Positions 29,756 to 39,582 of a stretch of DNA of 64,000 bases are shown here, one piece after another; positions within the stretch are counted from its first letter, which is position 1; each line of letters opens with the position of its first letter. Under the pieces are notes generated by a model. That model did no database searches and was not told where the DNA came from. It was given only the letters and a program-made list of their open reading frames with translations. The stretch is taken from contig QCGO01000003.1 in assembly GCA_003279855.1 (NCBI GenBank), positions 62,001 through 126,000 of the forward strand, in the 5' to 3' direction. Origin of the DNA: Prochlorococcus sp. AG-388-E21. Its GTDB lineage: Bacteria; Cyanobacteriota; Cyanobacteriia; PCC-6307; Cyanobiaceae. Position numbers and translations under genes: made by a program.

Positions 29756-30907
29756 ATGAGTGATATTAAAGAATTTAATTTAATAGATGTAAGGAATAAT
29801 TCCTCAATCATTAATGATTTAAACAATGTATATAAATTGTGGGGTTATGAAGAAATTTCACCTTCATTTATTAATAGTCTTGAGACAATCAAAGGTAGAG
29901 AAGTAATTGATGGTGATGAACTTATTGGAATAGTAAGTAATAGTTCATTATGTTTAAGACCTGAAATGACAACTTCAATTGTTAAATTAACATCCACAAG
30001 ATTATTAAATAAAAAGAGACCAATAAGACTTTTTAATAGTGGTATTGTATTTAACAAAAAAAAAAGTTACAAAAATACTTTTAAATTTCAAGAAAATTTA
30101 CAAAGCGGCATAGAACTAATTAGTTATGACACTCAATACCCTGAGATTGAGGTGATTAATATATTATTTGATGCAATTGATAATATCAATTTAATTGATA
30201 GTTGCAATCTAACTCTTCTTGTTAGTACAACAAAAATAATGGATTTAATATTATTCAATTATAAAAATAATAATTATGAGGAGATTAAAAAATGCATGGT
30301 AAATTTAGATCAAGAATCATTAGATAAATTAAATATTGATAACAATGATAAAGCAATATTGAAGGAATTATTATTTACAAGAGGGGAGCCTGCAACCATA
30401 CTTAAAAAGCTTAAAAATGTTTATGGTAATAATAATGTGATTGAGGAACTTGGCTCTTTATTTAATACTTTATCAAAAATTTCAAAAAAATATAATATAA
30501 AAATACAACTTGATCCTACTTATCAACCTCATCTTAATTTATATGCAGGTATAGTTTTTCAACTTATTTGTGATAATAATAATGTTAAAACCATCATTGC
30601 AAAAGGTGGTAGGTATGACGAATTAGTAAGATACTTTAATCCTAATGAAAAAATAATTAATGGAATTGGATTCACAATCTCTATAGATAATTTAAGAGAA
30701 TTAATAGTTGAAAAATCTCAAACTAAAAAAAAGGTATTGTTGTTATTTAAAGATTCTTATTTATTAGATAAAGGTATAAATGAGCAACAAGCATTGCAAA
30801 AAAAAGGGATAATTACAATACTATATTTGAATCCTTGTATAGATAATTCAAAAGCCAATATTCTTATGAAAGAACATAATTGCACTGAAATTCAATGGAT
30901 TAAATAA
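29756..30907 (+). CDS. hisZ: ATP phosphoribosyltransferase regulatory subunit
   Basis: A HisRS-like protein of 383 residues that pairs with short-form HisG to make and regulate the first enzyme of histidine synthesis. It keeps class II synthetase-like stretches (SLCLRPEMTTSIVKLTSTRL, QLDPTYQPHLNLYAGIVFQL, AKGGRYDELVRYFNP, INGIGFTISIDNL) but lacks the anticodon-binding domain and full catalytic histidine motifs, which separates it from hisS. hisG is not in this window. It starts 21 bases after the phosphatase gene. Confidence 0.87.
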   Translation: MSDIKEFNLIDVRNNSSIINDLNNVYKLWGYEEISPSFINSLETIKGREVIDGDELIGIVSNSSLCLRPEMTTSIVKLTSTRLLNKKRPIRLFNSGIVFNKKKSYKNTFKFQENLQSGIELISYDTQYPEIEVINILFDAIDNINLIDSCNLTLLVSTTKIMDLILFNYKNNNYEEIKKCMVNLDQESLDKLNIDNNDKAILKELLFTRGEPATILKKLKNVYGNNNVIEELGSLFNTLSKISKKYNIKIQLDPTYQPHLNLYAGIVFQLICDNNNVKTIIAKGGRYDELVRYFNPNEKIINGIGFTISIDNLRELIVEKSQTKKKVLLLFKDSYLLDKGINEQQALQKKGIITILYLNPCIDNSKANILMKEHNCTEIQWIK

Positions 30908-31054
30908 ATTTTCCCTTTGAGTTTTGTAAAAAAAAATATAATTTGAATAAGCTACCAAAATATAAATTTTTAGTACGGACAATACTCCTAATTAAACTTG
31001 ATTAACCTTAAAATAGGAAATAAAATCTAATAGTTCAAAAAAACGAAATTAAAA

Positions 31055-32959
31055 ATGGAAAAAGGCGAAATTAGAATAAATACCGAAAATATTTTTCCAA
31101 TAATAAAAAAAGCTGTATATTCTGATCACGAAATCTTTTTAAGAGAACTCGTAAGTAATGCTGTAGATGCAATTAGTAAAAGAAGAATGGCCTCAATGGC
31201 AGGAGATTGTGAAAATTGTGATGAACCTCAAGTAAAAATTACTATTGATAGGGAAAAAAACATCTTAAAAATTTCAGATAATGGTATTGGAATGAACGAT
31301 GAAGAAATAAAAAAATATATCAACCAGGTTGCCTTTTCTAGTGCTGAAGAGTTTCTAACAAAATATAAAAAAGATAATGACGAATTTATTGGACATTTTG
31401 GATTGGGTTTTTATTCTAGTTTTATGGTTGCAGATAAAGTCAATATTTTAACTAAATCAGCCATAGGTGATAGTAAAACTTTTAATTGGTCATGTGATGG
31501 CTCACCTAATTTCACATTAGAAGAATCTCAAAGAGATTCAGTTGGGACAGATGTAATCCTTCATTTAATGGATGAAGAGAAAGAATTCATAGAACCAGAG
31601 AGAATTAAATCGCTTATAAAAAAATATTGTGACTTTATGCCTATAGATGTTCTATTAGAGGGTGAAACAATTAATAAAAAAAATCCTCCATGGAGAAAAC
31701 AACCTAGTGAATTAAAGGATGAAGATTATATTGAACTATATAAATATTTATATCCGTTTCAAGGAGATCCTCTTTTATGGATTCATTTAAACACAGATTA
31801 TCCATACGATATACAAGGTATTTTATATTTCCCTAAATTATCTGGAAGAGCCGACTGGGAAAAAGGTGAAATTAAACTATTTTGCAATCAAGTATTTGTA
31901 AGTGACTCAATAAAGGAAATTGTACCTAAATATCTATTGCCCTTGAGAGGTGTAATTGACTCTACAGATATACCATTAAACGTAAGTAGAAGTGCCTTAC
32001 AAACTGATAGAAAAGTCAGATCTATTTCATCATTCATTTCAAAAAAGATTGCGAATAAGTTAAAAGATTTAATAAAAAATACTCCTGAATTTTATGCTGA
32101 AATTTGGGATTCAATTTCTGCCTTTATAAAGATTGGTGCTATTGAGGACGAAAAGTTTGCTGATCTTGTAGAAAATAGTATTATTTTTGAGACAATTATA
32201 AATTCTGATAAGGACATAAAAAAATATCTCGATGATAAATCTCTTATAAAATCTAATGAAAAGTTTTACACAACATTATCAAATTATAAGGACAGGAATA
32301 ACATAGTCGATTCCAAAAAAATTATTTATTGTTCTGATGTTATTGGTCAATCTAGTGCTTTAAATATTTGTTTATCTGACAACAAAGAAGTAATCAAATC
32401 TGATCCTTTAATAGATGCACAATTTCTTCCATGGATAGAAAATAAAAATGAAAATTATCAATTTCAAAGAGTTGATTCTGAAATAAATGAGCTTGAAGAC
32501 AAAGAATCAAAAGAAATAGTTGATAAAGATGGCAAATCAAACACAGATAATCTAAAGGATATTATTTCTAAAGCATTAAATAACGATAAAGTAACAGTAA
32601 AAGTTCAATCTCTTAAAAGTAAAGATGCTCCTCCAGCAATGATATTGTTACCTGAACAAATGAGAAGAATAAACGATATGGGGGCCTATATGGAACAAAA
32701 AATGCCGGGATTACCTGAATATCACGTCTTATTAATTAATAAAGAACATCCACTCATTGCTGGATTAAATAAAATAACTGGTAATAAAATTATTCTTGAT
32801 AAAAAAGACCCAGTTGAAAATCCATTAGCATCAAAAATTGCTAATCATGTTTATGACATGGCGAAATTAAGTGTAGGAGGATTAGATCAAGAACAAATTA
32901 TAAATTTGCAAAATAATAATGCTGATTTAATTTCAGATTTACTTAAAACATCAATATAA
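31055..32959 (+). CDS. htpG: Heat shock protein Hsp90 (HtpG)
   Basis: ATP-dependent chaperone of 634 residues. The N-terminal GHKL ATPase motifs are clear: FLRELVSNAVDAISKRR, ISDNGIGMNDEEI, and HFGLGFYSSFMVADKV. The middle domain has PLNVSRSALQTDRKVRSI with the catalytic-loop arginine. The C-terminal dimerisation domain is present, with a charged low-complexity stretch near 485-510. It stands 147 bases after hisZ, long enough for its own promoter, and precedes rpmB by 39 bases. Confidence 0.96.
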   Translation: MEKGEIRINTENIFPIIKKAVYSDHEIFLRELVSNAVDAISKRRMASMAGDCENCDEPQVKITIDREKNILKISDNGIGMNDEEIKKYINQVAFSSAEEFLTKYKKDNDEFIGHFGLGFYSSFMVADKVNILTKSAIGDSKTFNWSCDGSPNFTLEESQRDSVGTDVILHLMDEEKEFIEPERIKSLIKKYCDFMPIDVLLEGETINKKNPPWRKQPSELKDEDYIELYKYLYPFQGDPLLWIHLNTDYPYDIQGILYFPKLSGRADWEKGEIKLFCNQVFVSDSIKEIVPKYLLPLRGVIDSTDIPLNVSRSALQTDRKVRSISSFISKKIANKLKDLIKNTPEFYAEIWDSISAFIKIGAIEDEKFADLVENSIIFETIINSDKDIKKYLDDKSLIKSNEKFYTTLSNYKDRNNIVDSKKIIYCSDVIGQSSALNICLSDNKEVIKSDPLIDAQFLPWIENKNENYQFQRVDSEINELEDKESKEIVDKDGKSNTDNLKDIISKALNNDKVTVKVQSLKSKDAPPAMILLPEQMRRINDMGAYMEQKMPGLPEYHVLLINKEHPLIAGLNKITGNKIILDKKDPVENPLASKIANHVYDMAKLSVGGLDQEQIINLQNNNADLISDLLKTSI

Positions 32960-32998
32960 GTAGTGTGTTAAAGTTAACAAATATATTTTCCTAATAAT

Positions 32999-33235
32999 AT
33001 GTCTAGGGTTTGTGAGCTGACAGGTGCAAAAGCTAATAATGGAATGGCTGTTAGTCATTCACATATACGTACTAAGAAATTACAACAAGTAAATCTTCAA
33101 AAAAGGAGACTTTGGTGGCAAGAAGGCAAAAAATGGATAAACATAAAAATTAGTACTAAGGCATTAAAATCAATACAAAAAGTAGGATTAGATAAGGTTG
33201 CCAAAACAAATGGAGTTGATCTTAATAAGTTCTAA
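32999..33235 (+). CDS. rpmB: Ribosomal protein L28
   Basis: Large-subunit ribosomal protein of 78 residues, the standard length. The N terminus [25 protein letters not shown] and the [11 protein letters not shown] and KVGLDKVAK segments are diagnostic. It sits between htpG and the peroxiredoxin gene on one strand. Confidence 0.97.
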   Translation: MSRVCELTGAKANNGMAVSHSHIRTKKLQQVNLQKRRLWWQEGKKWINIKISTKALKSIQKVGLDKVAKTNGVDLNKF

Positions 33236-33240
33236 TTTTG

Positions 33241-33774
33241 ATGAAGAGTTTGTTTGGCCTTTTTGTAATATTAATATCTTTATTTTTTAATCTTAAATCT
33301 ACAATTGCTTTTGATTATGCTCCTGAGATAGGAGATTCAGCTCCTAGCTTTCATTTAGAGGGAATAAACAAAAGTAATAAATCAAAAAAAATATGGGATT
33401 CGAATGAATTAAAAGGTAAATGGATAGTTTTATATTTTTATCCTAAGGACTTTACCGCTGGTTGTACTCTGGAAGCTAAAGGATTTTCTCAATTAAAAAA
33501 CGACTTTTCTAAATATAATGCTGAAATAATAGGAATAAGTGCCGACAATCAAGATTCTCACGACAGTTTTTGCAGTGAAAAATCAATAAATTACACATTA
33601 TTATCCGACCCCAATGGAACTATTAGTGCAAAATATGGTTCCTGGATCCCTCCTTATTCCGATAGGAATACTTTTTTGATTTCACCAGAGGGAGAAATAA
33701 CATACCGATGGATAAGTGTTTTACCAATCAATCATGCAAAAGAAGTACTTAATATTTTAAAGAAAAATATATAA
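33241..33774 (+). CDS. Exported peroxiredoxin, BCP/PrxQ family
   Basis: Thiol peroxidase of 177 residues from ATG 33241 (a TTG immediately before it is the alternative). A signal peptide covers about 1-23 (hydrophobic core LFGLFVILISLFF, then AFDYAP), so it acts in the periplasm or thylakoid lumen. The peroxidatic site is YPKDFTAGCTLEAKGF with Cys75. The resolving cysteine usual five residues later is replaced by Lys80, but Cys111 in DSFCSEKS lies where other PrxQ members carry theirs. It starts five bases after rpmB and ends five bases before the DUF2499 gene. Confidence 0.9.
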   Translation: MKSLFGLFVILISLFFNLKSTIAFDYAPEIGDSAPSFHLEGINKSNKSKKIWDSNELKGKWIVLYFYPKDFTAGCTLEAKGFSQLKNDFSKYNAEIIGISADNQDSHDSFCSEKSINYTLLSDPNGTISAKYGSWIPPYSDRNTFLISPEGEITYRWISVLPINHAKEVLNILKKNI

Positions 33775-33779
33775 ATATT

Positions 33780-34082
33780 TTGCACGAACTTTCATTTGGT
33801 ACTTGGTTAATTCATATCAGCTCAGTAATTGAATGGATTTATGCAATTTTTATAATTAACAAAATAAGTAAATATAAAAAACTAGAGCTTTATTACTGGT
33901 TAAGTCTGGCGATGATACCTAATCTAATTGGAGCCATGTGTGCAATTACTTGGCATATTTTTGATAATCAACCTGAATTATATGGTTTGGTTACCCTTCA
34001 AGGGATTTTTACTTTTCTAGGGAACTCAACATTAGCCATAGCTACTATTGCAATTTATAAAAGAACAGAATCCTATGAATGA
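33780..34082 (+). CDS. DUF2499 (Ycf49-like) membrane protein
   Basis: A 100-residue protein with three hydrophobic helices, related to the Ycf49 family of cyanobacteria and algal plastids. Conserved-looking stretches are FGTWLIHISSVIEWIYA, the GAMCAITWHIFDN loop with Trp and His, and TLQGIFTFLGNSTLA. Start is TTG 33780; ATG is absent in this position. Function is unknown. It overlaps the DUF3593 gene by eight bases, so the two products are made together, and psaK follows. Confidence 0.8.
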   Translation: MHELSFGTWLIHISSVIEWIYAIFIINKISKYKKLELYYWLSLAMIPNLIGAMCAITWHIFDNQPELYGLVTLQGIFTFLGNSTLAIATIAIYKRTESYE

Positions 34083-34410
34083 TTTTTTTTTAAGATTTCT
34101 AAATTTCTTATCAAGATTTGATAATACAGCCCTATTTGCAGTATCTATAATTCCATATTCGATTTTCTTATATTATCTATACAAAATAAAGTCATTAAAT
34201 AAATTAATCAAAATTGGTTTTTCTTTAACAGTATTATTTGTATTTATAACCATAGTAATTTCGATATTTTCTCTTACTTACTATCACAGGACTCTTGTTG
34301 AAGTTGACATACTTCATGGTTCAGCAGAATTTTTCTTAACCTTAAGCGATTTTGTTATTTTACTTGGCTTTATGAAGATGTTAAATCGTGTAGAAGTAAA
34401 TAACTCTTAA
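34075..34410 (+). CDS. DUF3593 family membrane protein
   Basis: A 111-residue protein with three predicted membrane helices, family found in cyanobacteria and plants, function unknown. I use ATG 34075 (MNDFFLRFLNFLSRFDNTAL), which overlaps the DUF2499 gene; a start 27 bases further upstream is possible. The FDNTALFAVSIIPYSIFLYYLY segment, YYHRTLVEVDILHGSAEFFL and LLGFMKM look conserved. Co-translation with DUF2499 and the neighbouring psaK suggest a thylakoid role, by inference. Confidence 0.78.
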   Translation: MNDFFLRFLNFLSRFDNTALFAVSIIPYSIFLYYLYKIKSLNKLIKIGFSLTVLFVFITIVISIFSLTYYHRTLVEVDILHGSAEFFLTLSDFVILLGFMKMLNRVEVNNS

Positions 34411-34475
34411 GACCTTTTACAATTATGTGATTTATTGCTCGAAATAAAGGAGAATATAGAAAATAACGTTTTTTT

Positions 34476-34739
34476 ATGCTTACTACATTATTTGCAGCAG
34501 CGGCTGCTCCCGCAACATTTGAATGGTCACCAAAATGCGCCATCGTAATGATTGCATGTAATGTTTTTGCTTATGCAATTGCAAGAGCCACAATAAGAAA
34601 ACCTAATGAAGGTTTTGAAATTCCTAATTCACAATTCTTTGGTGGTTTAAGTCATGCTTCTGTCGTAGGAGCTAATTGCTTAGGACATATCTTCGGAATA
34701 GGTGCGATACTAGGATTAGCATCTAGAGGTGTTTTGTAA
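34476..34739 (+). CDS. psaK: Photosystem I subunit X (PsaK)
   Basis: Peripheral core subunit of photosystem I with two membrane helices linked by a short loop. It has 87 residues. The N-terminal region TLFAAAAAPATFEWSPKCAIVMIACN, the RATIRKPNEGFEIP loop and the second helix (GGLSHASVVGANCLGHIFGIG) are typical. A 65-base spacer upstream may hold its own promoter, and AAAGGAG about 20 bases before the ATG is purine-rich. The stop codon is two bases from that of dxs on the other strand. Confidence 0.94.
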   Translation: MLTTLFAAAAAPATFEWSPKCAIVMIACNVFAYAIARATIRKPNEGFEIPNSQFFGGLSHASVVGANCLGHIFGIGAILGLASRGVL

Positions 34740-34741
34740 AA

Positions 34742-36655
34742 TTATTCAACAGTAATTTTAGAATTTAATTTTGCTAAATTAAATTTATTAATAATTTTTT
34801 CTGCCATCTGATCAGGTTTAAGTCCTAATTTTTCTTTACTCTGATCAGGTGATGCATGATCTACAAGTACATCAGGAATACCAATTCTTAAAACTGGTAT
34901 ATTTATTTCATTGTCGTTTAACATTTCAACAATAGCCGAGCCAAATCCTCCAACTAATGTACCTTCTTCCATTGTTACTACCTTTTTAAGTTTTCTTACT
35001 AACGGTATTATTAAATCTTGATCAAGAGGTCTAACAAATCTAGCATTAACAATACAAGCACTAATACCTCTATTTTTTAGTAAGTTTGCAGTTTCAGTAG
35101 CGGCCTCAACCATTGAACCATAAGCAATAATTAAAACATCATCACCCTCTTCTAATATTTCTCCTTCGCCAATCTTCAAAGGCTCCCATCCCTCATCCAT
35201 TACTGCTACGCCTAAACCTGAACCTCTTGGAATGCGAAGTGCTGTAGGTCCCTTGTGATTAATAGATGTAATTAACATTCTTTGAAGTTCAGCTTCATCT
35301 TTTGGAGCCATTAATACAAAATTAGGAATAGCTCTCATATAGCTAATATCATATTGACCCTGATGAGTTGGACCATCGGCACCAACGATTCCTGCTCTAT
35401 CTAAAACAAAAGATACGGGTAGATTCTGAATACCTACATCATGAATTAGCTGATCAAAAGCGCGTTGCAAGAATGTACTGTAAATAGCAACTACAGGTTT
35501 AAGACCATCGCAAGACATTCCAGCTGCTAATGTAACTGCATGTTGTTCAGCTATTCCTACATCTATATATTGTTCTGGAATATTTTTTTGTAATAGATCT
35601 AGTCCAGTTCCAGTAGCCATTGCTGCTGTAATTCCTATAACCTTACTGTCTTGCTCACAAATTTTCAAGAGCGTTTGACCGAATATTTTACTATAGCTAA
35701 CTGGTTTAGGCTTGCTTGATGGAATTGATTTACCAGTCGTAAGATCAAATGATGATTGAGCATGGTACCCTACTTGATCTGCTTCTGCATATGGATATCC
35801 TTTCCCTTTTGTTGTGACAACATGAACCATTACTGGTTTTTTAAGTCTATGAGCAGCATTGAAAGTATTTATAAGATTAGAAATATCATGTCCATCAATT
35901 GGTCCCATATACGTAAAACCAAGTTCTTCAAAAACTGCTCCAACCTTAGGTACAGCTAAACGTCTAACACTTCCTTTTATATTTTTTAATTCTTCAGGTA
36001 TATCTTTACCTATAAGGGGAATATTTTTAACACTTTCCTGAACACTATCTGACAAAAACTGTAACGGTGGACTTAGTCTAACTCTATTCAAATATGTTGA
36101 AAGAGCTCCAACAGGAGGAGATATTGACATATCATTATCATTCAGAACTACAACTAAGGGAGTATTTGGCAAATGTCCCGCATGATTTATCGCTTCTAAA
36201 GCCATTCCACCAGTTAATGCTCCATCACCTATAACTGCAACGCATTTATGATCTTCCCCTTTTCTATCTCTTGCAATTGCCATTCCTAACGCAGCTGATA
36301 TTGATGTACTTGCGTGACCTGCTCCAAAGTGATCAAAATGACTTTCACTACGTTTTAGATAACCAGCAATACCTTTTTGTTGACGTAAAGAGTCAAACTC
36401 ATTGAAACGGCCTGTAATTAATTTATGAGGATAAGCCTGATGACCAACATCCCATACAACCTTATCAAAATCAAGATCTAATGTTTGATATAAAGCAAGT
36501 GTTAATTCAACTACGCCGAGTCCAGGACCTAGATGTCCTCCACTTGTTGAAACTACCTCCAAATGTCTCTCTCTAATCTGACAGGCAATTTCCTCTAATT
36601 GTGATACTGTTAAACCATGTAATTGATTTGGATGGCTTAACTCACTTAAAAGCAT
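34742..36655 (-). CDS. dxs: 1-deoxy-D-xylulose-5-phosphate synthase
   Basis: Thiamine-diphosphate enzyme that condenses pyruvate and glyceraldehyde 3-phosphate, the entry to the MEP isoprenoid pathway (ispE is also in this window). It has 637 residues. The ThDP motif is [18 protein letters not shown] ending NDNDMSIS, the transketolase-like catalytic segment is [16 protein letters not shown], and [15 protein letters not shown] is diagnostic. It diverges from ilvA with 116 bases between starts. Confidence 0.97.
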   Translation of the reverse strand: MLLSELSHPNQLHGLTVSQLEEIACQIRERHLEVVSTSGGHLGPGLGVVELTLALYQTLDLDFDKVVWDVGHQAYPHKLITGRFNEFDSLRQQKGIAGYLKRSESHFDHFGAGHASTSISAALGMAIARDRKGEDHKCVAVIGDGALTGGMALEAINHAGHLPNTPLVVVLNDNDMSISPPVGALSTYLNRVRLSPPLQFLSDSVQESVKNIPLIGKDIPEELKNIKGSVRRLAVPKVGAVFEELGFTYMGPIDGHDISNLINTFNAAHRLKKPVMVHVVTTKGKGYPYAEADQVGYHAQSSFDLTTGKSIPSSKPKPVSYSKIFGQTLLKICEQDSKVIGITAAMATGTGLDLLQKNIPEQYIDVGIAEQHAVTLAAGMSCDGLKPVVAIYSTFLQRAFDQLIHDVGIQNLPVSFVLDRAGIVGADGPTHQGQYDISYMRAIPNFVLMAPKDEAELQRMLITSINHKGPTALRIPRGSGLGVAVMDEGWEPLKIGEGEILEEGDDVLIIAYGSMVEAATETANLLKNRGISACIVNARFVRPLDQDLIIPLVRKLKKVVTMEEGTLVGGFGSAIVEMLNDNEINIPVLRIGIPDVLVDHASPDQSKEKLGLKPDQMAEKIINKFNLAKLNSKITVE

Positions 36656-36771
36656 TATTTAAAAATATTCACTTATATAATCTAAAACGTTAAGGTGCAA
36701 ATTGAGTAATTTTTTTGAAATAGATTATGTAATGTTTTATTAGATTAATATTTAATGCTAAAAATATAAAT

Positions 36772-38313
36772 ATGGAAGATTATTTTAAAAAAATACTTCA
36801 GGCTCAAGTCTATGAAGTAGCTAAAAAAACACCTTTAGAAAAAGCAAATAATTTAAGTAAAGCACTTAAAAATAATATTTATTTGAAAAGAGAAGATCTT
36901 CAAGAAGTATTTTCTTTTAAAATAAGAGGTGCCTTTAATAAAATGAGACAATTAGCACAATCACAACTTGCGAATGGAGTCATAACATCAAGTGCTGGTA
37001 ATCATGCACAAGGAGTAGCACTAAGTGCATTGAAATTAAATTGCAGCGCAACTATATTAATGCCAATAACTACCCCTTTAGTAAAAGTAAATGCTGTTAG
37101 AAATCTAAAAGCAAAAGTTATATTATTCGGTGATAATTATGATGAAACCTATAAGGAAGCATTACGCCTTAGTAAAGAAAATAATGTATGCTTTATTCAT
37201 CCATTCGATGATCCTGAAGTTATAGCTGGGCAAGGCACAATCGCCATTGAATTAGAAAAACAAGTAAAAGAACCTCCAAATGCAATATATATTGCAGTTG
37301 GAGGTGGAGGTTTAATAGCTGGTATTTCTATTTATATAAAAAAGATTTGGCCGCAAGTAAAAATTATTGGTGTAGAGCCTGAAGATGCTGATGCGATGAC
37401 TAAATCCTTAAAAAATTCAAAACGAATAGAATTAGCCTCAGTTGGTCAGTTTGCCGATGGCGTAGCAGTAAAAAAAGTTGGAGAAAAGACCTTTGAAATT
37501 GGAAGAAAGTATATCGATAAAATGATAACTGTAAATACTGATGAAATATGTGCCGCTATTAAGGATGTTTTCGAAGATACCAGATCAATCCTAGAACCAG
37601 CTGGAGCTCTATCAATAGCAGGGATGAAAAAGGATATATTCCAATCAAAATACACAAATAAAAATATGATTGCAATAGCATGTGGGGCAAATATGAATTT
37701 CGAAAGGTTACGATTTGTAGCAGAAAGATCTGCACTTGGAGAATACAAAGAAGCAATGTTTGCAGTTGAAATACCAGAAAAAGCAGGAAGCTTAATTAGT
37801 TTCTGTAGTTTATTAAATAAAAGAAATTTAACGGAATTTAGCTATAGAATGTCCAATTCAATTAATGCTCAAATATTTGTAGGAATCGAGGTTAATGGAG
37901 TGATTGATAAAGAAGAACTATTAAAAGAATTTAGGAAATCAAATTATCCTTTTATAGATATAAGTAATGATGAATTATCTAAAAATCATCTAAGACATAT
38001 GGTAGGTGGTCGATTACCACAAAAATTTAAAGAATTAGAGAAATCAAAATATGTCGAATTGCTCTATAGATTTGAATTTCCAGAAAGACCAGGAGCATTA
38101 ATAAATTTTCTAATAAACATGAAATCAAATTGGACAATAAGCATCTTTCACTATAGAAATCATGGCTCTGATGTTGGAAAAATTGTTATAGGAGTATTAA
38201 TAGATAGTGCTGAGATTAATGACTGGAATAAATTTGTTGAATTCTTAGGATATAAATATTGGGATGAAACTAATAATCAAACATATAAATTATTCCTTGG
38301 TGCATCTGTTTAA
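36772..38313 (+). CDS. ilvA: Threonine ammonia-lyase, biosynthetic
   Basis: Converts threonine to 2-oxobutanoate, the first step to isoleucine. It has 513 residues, matching the long biosynthetic form. The Schiff-base lysine is Lys50 in FSFKIRGAFNK, with SSAGNHAQGVALSA and AVGGGGLIAGISIYI for phosphate binding. Two ACT-like regulatory modules follow from about 325 (VEIPEKAGSLISFCSLL and FEFPERPGALINFL), which implies isoleucine feedback. Confidence 0.95.
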   Translation: MEDYFKKILQAQVYEVAKKTPLEKANNLSKALKNNIYLKREDLQEVFSFKIRGAFNKMRQLAQSQLANGVITSSAGNHAQGVALSALKLNCSATILMPITTPLVKVNAVRNLKAKVILFGDNYDETYKEALRLSKENNVCFIHPFDDPEVIAGQGTIAIELEKQVKEPPNAIYIAVGGGGLIAGISIYIKKIWPQVKIIGVEPEDADAMTKSLKNSKRIELASVGQFADGVAVKKVGEKTFEIGRKYIDKMITVNTDEICAAIKDVFEDTRSILEPAGALSIAGMKKDIFQSKYTNKNMIAIACGANMNFERLRFVAERSALGEYKEAMFAVEIPEKAGSLISFCSLLNKRNLTEFSYRMSNSINAQIFVGIEVNGVIDKEELLKEFRKSNYPFIDISNDELSKNHLRHMVGGRLPQKFKELEKSKYVELLYRFEFPERPGALINFLINMKSNWTISIFHYRNHGSDVGKIVIGVLIDSAEINDWNKFVEFLGYKYWDETNNQTYKLFLGASV

Positions 38314-38395
38314 AATAAGGTAACTTGGGAAAGAGTTTAATAGTAAAAAAATTAATCAAGCTGATCTAATTACTAAAAATTTAACCGATATAAGT

Positions 38396-38878
38396 TTGGT
38401 TACAAAAGTTGAGGCTGTACTTTATCTTAAAGGTAGACCTATATCAAAAAAGAATCTTTCAGAGATTACTAATACAGACATTAATTCAATTGACAATGCA
38501 TTAAAAGAATTAAAGGAAAAATACTCACACTCAAAATCTGCAATAGAATTGAATGAAGTCAATAGATGTTATTGCCTAGAGTTAAAATCAACACTAAATG
38601 AATTTGTAGAGGATTTATTACCATCGGAATTAAGAACATCAGAATTAAGAACACTTGCAACAATTGCAATTAAGAAAAAAATATTGCAATCAGATCTTAT
38701 AATTTTAAGAGGTTCTGGCGCCTACGACCATATAAAAGAATTAATAAATAAAAATTTTATTGTAAAACGTAAGCAAAAAGAAGGAAGATCTTATTGGCTA
38801 TCATTATCTGAAAAGTTTTTTCAAACTTTTGCTGTAAGCAATGAATATTTATCGCAAATAGGCGGCAAGAAAAAGTAA
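38396..38878 (+). CDS. scpB: Segregation and condensation protein B
   Basis: Winged-helix partner of ScpA and SMC in chromosome condensation. It has 160 residues from TTG 38396 (then VTKVEAVLYLKGRPIS). The frame stays open for 24 more codons upstream without an ATG, so the exact start is uncertain. Typical stretches are EAVLYLKGRPISKKNL, LLPSELRTSELRTLATIAI and the GRSYWLSLSEKFFQTF C terminus. A near-perfect 15-base tandem duplication encodes SELRTSELRT. scpA is not in the window. Confidence 0.85.
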   Translation: MVTKVEAVLYLKGRPISKKNLSEITNTDINSIDNALKELKEKYSHSKSAIELNEVNRCYCLELKSTLNEFVEDLLPSELRTSELRTLATIAIKKKILQSDLIILRGSGAYDHIKELINKNFIVKRKQKEGRSYWLSLSEKFFQTFAVSNEYLSQIGGKKK

Positions 38879-38909
38879 ATGTTACAATTAGCTAAACTAC
38901 TAGAAAATA

Positions 38910-39188
38910 ATGTTGTCAGAGATTTTTGCTGTTTTAGGTCAAACCTTATCAATTTATTCATTTATTTTGATCATTAGGATATTACTTACATGGTTTCCTG
39001 GAATAGATTGGAGTAATGGAATATTATCAGCATTAACGTCAATAACAGACCCATATTTGAATATATTTAGGGGAATAATTCCTCCAATTGGTGGGTTTGA
39101 TATTTCATCGTTGTTAGCTTTTCTGCTCCTTAATGTTATCCAAAACCTAATTACTAATCTTCAATATGCCAGCTTAGGATATGGTTAA
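38910..39188 (+). CDS. YggT family membrane protein (Ycf19-like)
   Basis: A 92-residue protein with two hydrophobic helices around a loop ending in TDPYLNIFRGIIPPIGGFDIS, the signature of the YggT/Ycf19 family found in bacteria and plastids. Members have been linked to nucleoid or thylakoid organisation in plastids and to membrane processes in bacteria. Its stop codon lies three bases from that of the MazG-like gene on the other strand. It follows scpB by 31 bases. Confidence 0.88.
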   Translation: MLSEIFAVLGQTLSIYSFILIIRILLTWFPGIDWSNGILSALTSITDPYLNIFRGIIPPIGGFDISSLLAFLLLNVIQNLITNLQYASLGYG

Positions 39189-39191
39189 AAT

Positions 39192-39521
39192 TTAACGATC
39201 ATCACCGGAACCAGAAATCTTACCTTTAGCTGCTCTTAACTTCAATTTTTCTAAATTTTGTAAAGCAACTTCTTCTAATTCGAAATTGAATTCATTGCAA
39301 AGATTTGATATATACCATAAAACATCACCTAACTCTTTTTTTATTCCTTTTTTAGATTCTTCGTCAAAAATACCTTTTTTATCTCTAATTACTTTTTTAA
39401 CTTTTTCTGCAACTTCACCAGCTTCACCAACTAATCCTAGTGTTGGATAAATATTGTTTGAGCCTAAATTTGGATATTGGGCTGTTAAGCGAGCACGCTT
39501 CTGATAAGTTTTAAAATCCAT
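39192..39521 (-). CDS. MazG-like nucleotide pyrophosphohydrolase
   Basis: A 109-residue all-alpha NTP pyrophosphatase-like protein. The metal-binding pattern is visible as GEAGEVAEKVKKVIRDKKG followed by KKELGDVLWYISNLCNE, the ExxE...ExxD arrangement. It is much shorter than two-domain MazG and resembles house-cleaning dNTP pyrophosphatases; substrate unknown. It diverges from pyk with 61 bases between starts and meets the YggT gene end-to-end. Confidence 0.85.
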   Translation of the reverse strand: MDFKTYQKRARLTAQYPNLGSNNIYPTLGLVGEAGEVAEKVKKVIRDKKGIFDEESKKGIKKELGDVLWYISNLCNEFNFELEEVALQNLEKLKLRAAKGKISGSGDDR

Positions 39522-39582
39522 AGATTAAATAACTAACTTTATGTATGTTAAATTTACTTATATCTAGCAATATTATTTATAT

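Noticed and set aside
29756-30907. Histidyl-tRNA synthetase instead of HisZ
   Set aside because: The anticodon-binding domain is missing and the length (383) fits HisZ; the histidine-binding motifs are degenerate.
38624-38653. Tandem 15-base repeat in scpB as a regulatory or mobile repeat
   Set aside because: Only two copies; it codes for SELRT twice within a region that fits the normal ScpB pattern, so it is coding similarity.
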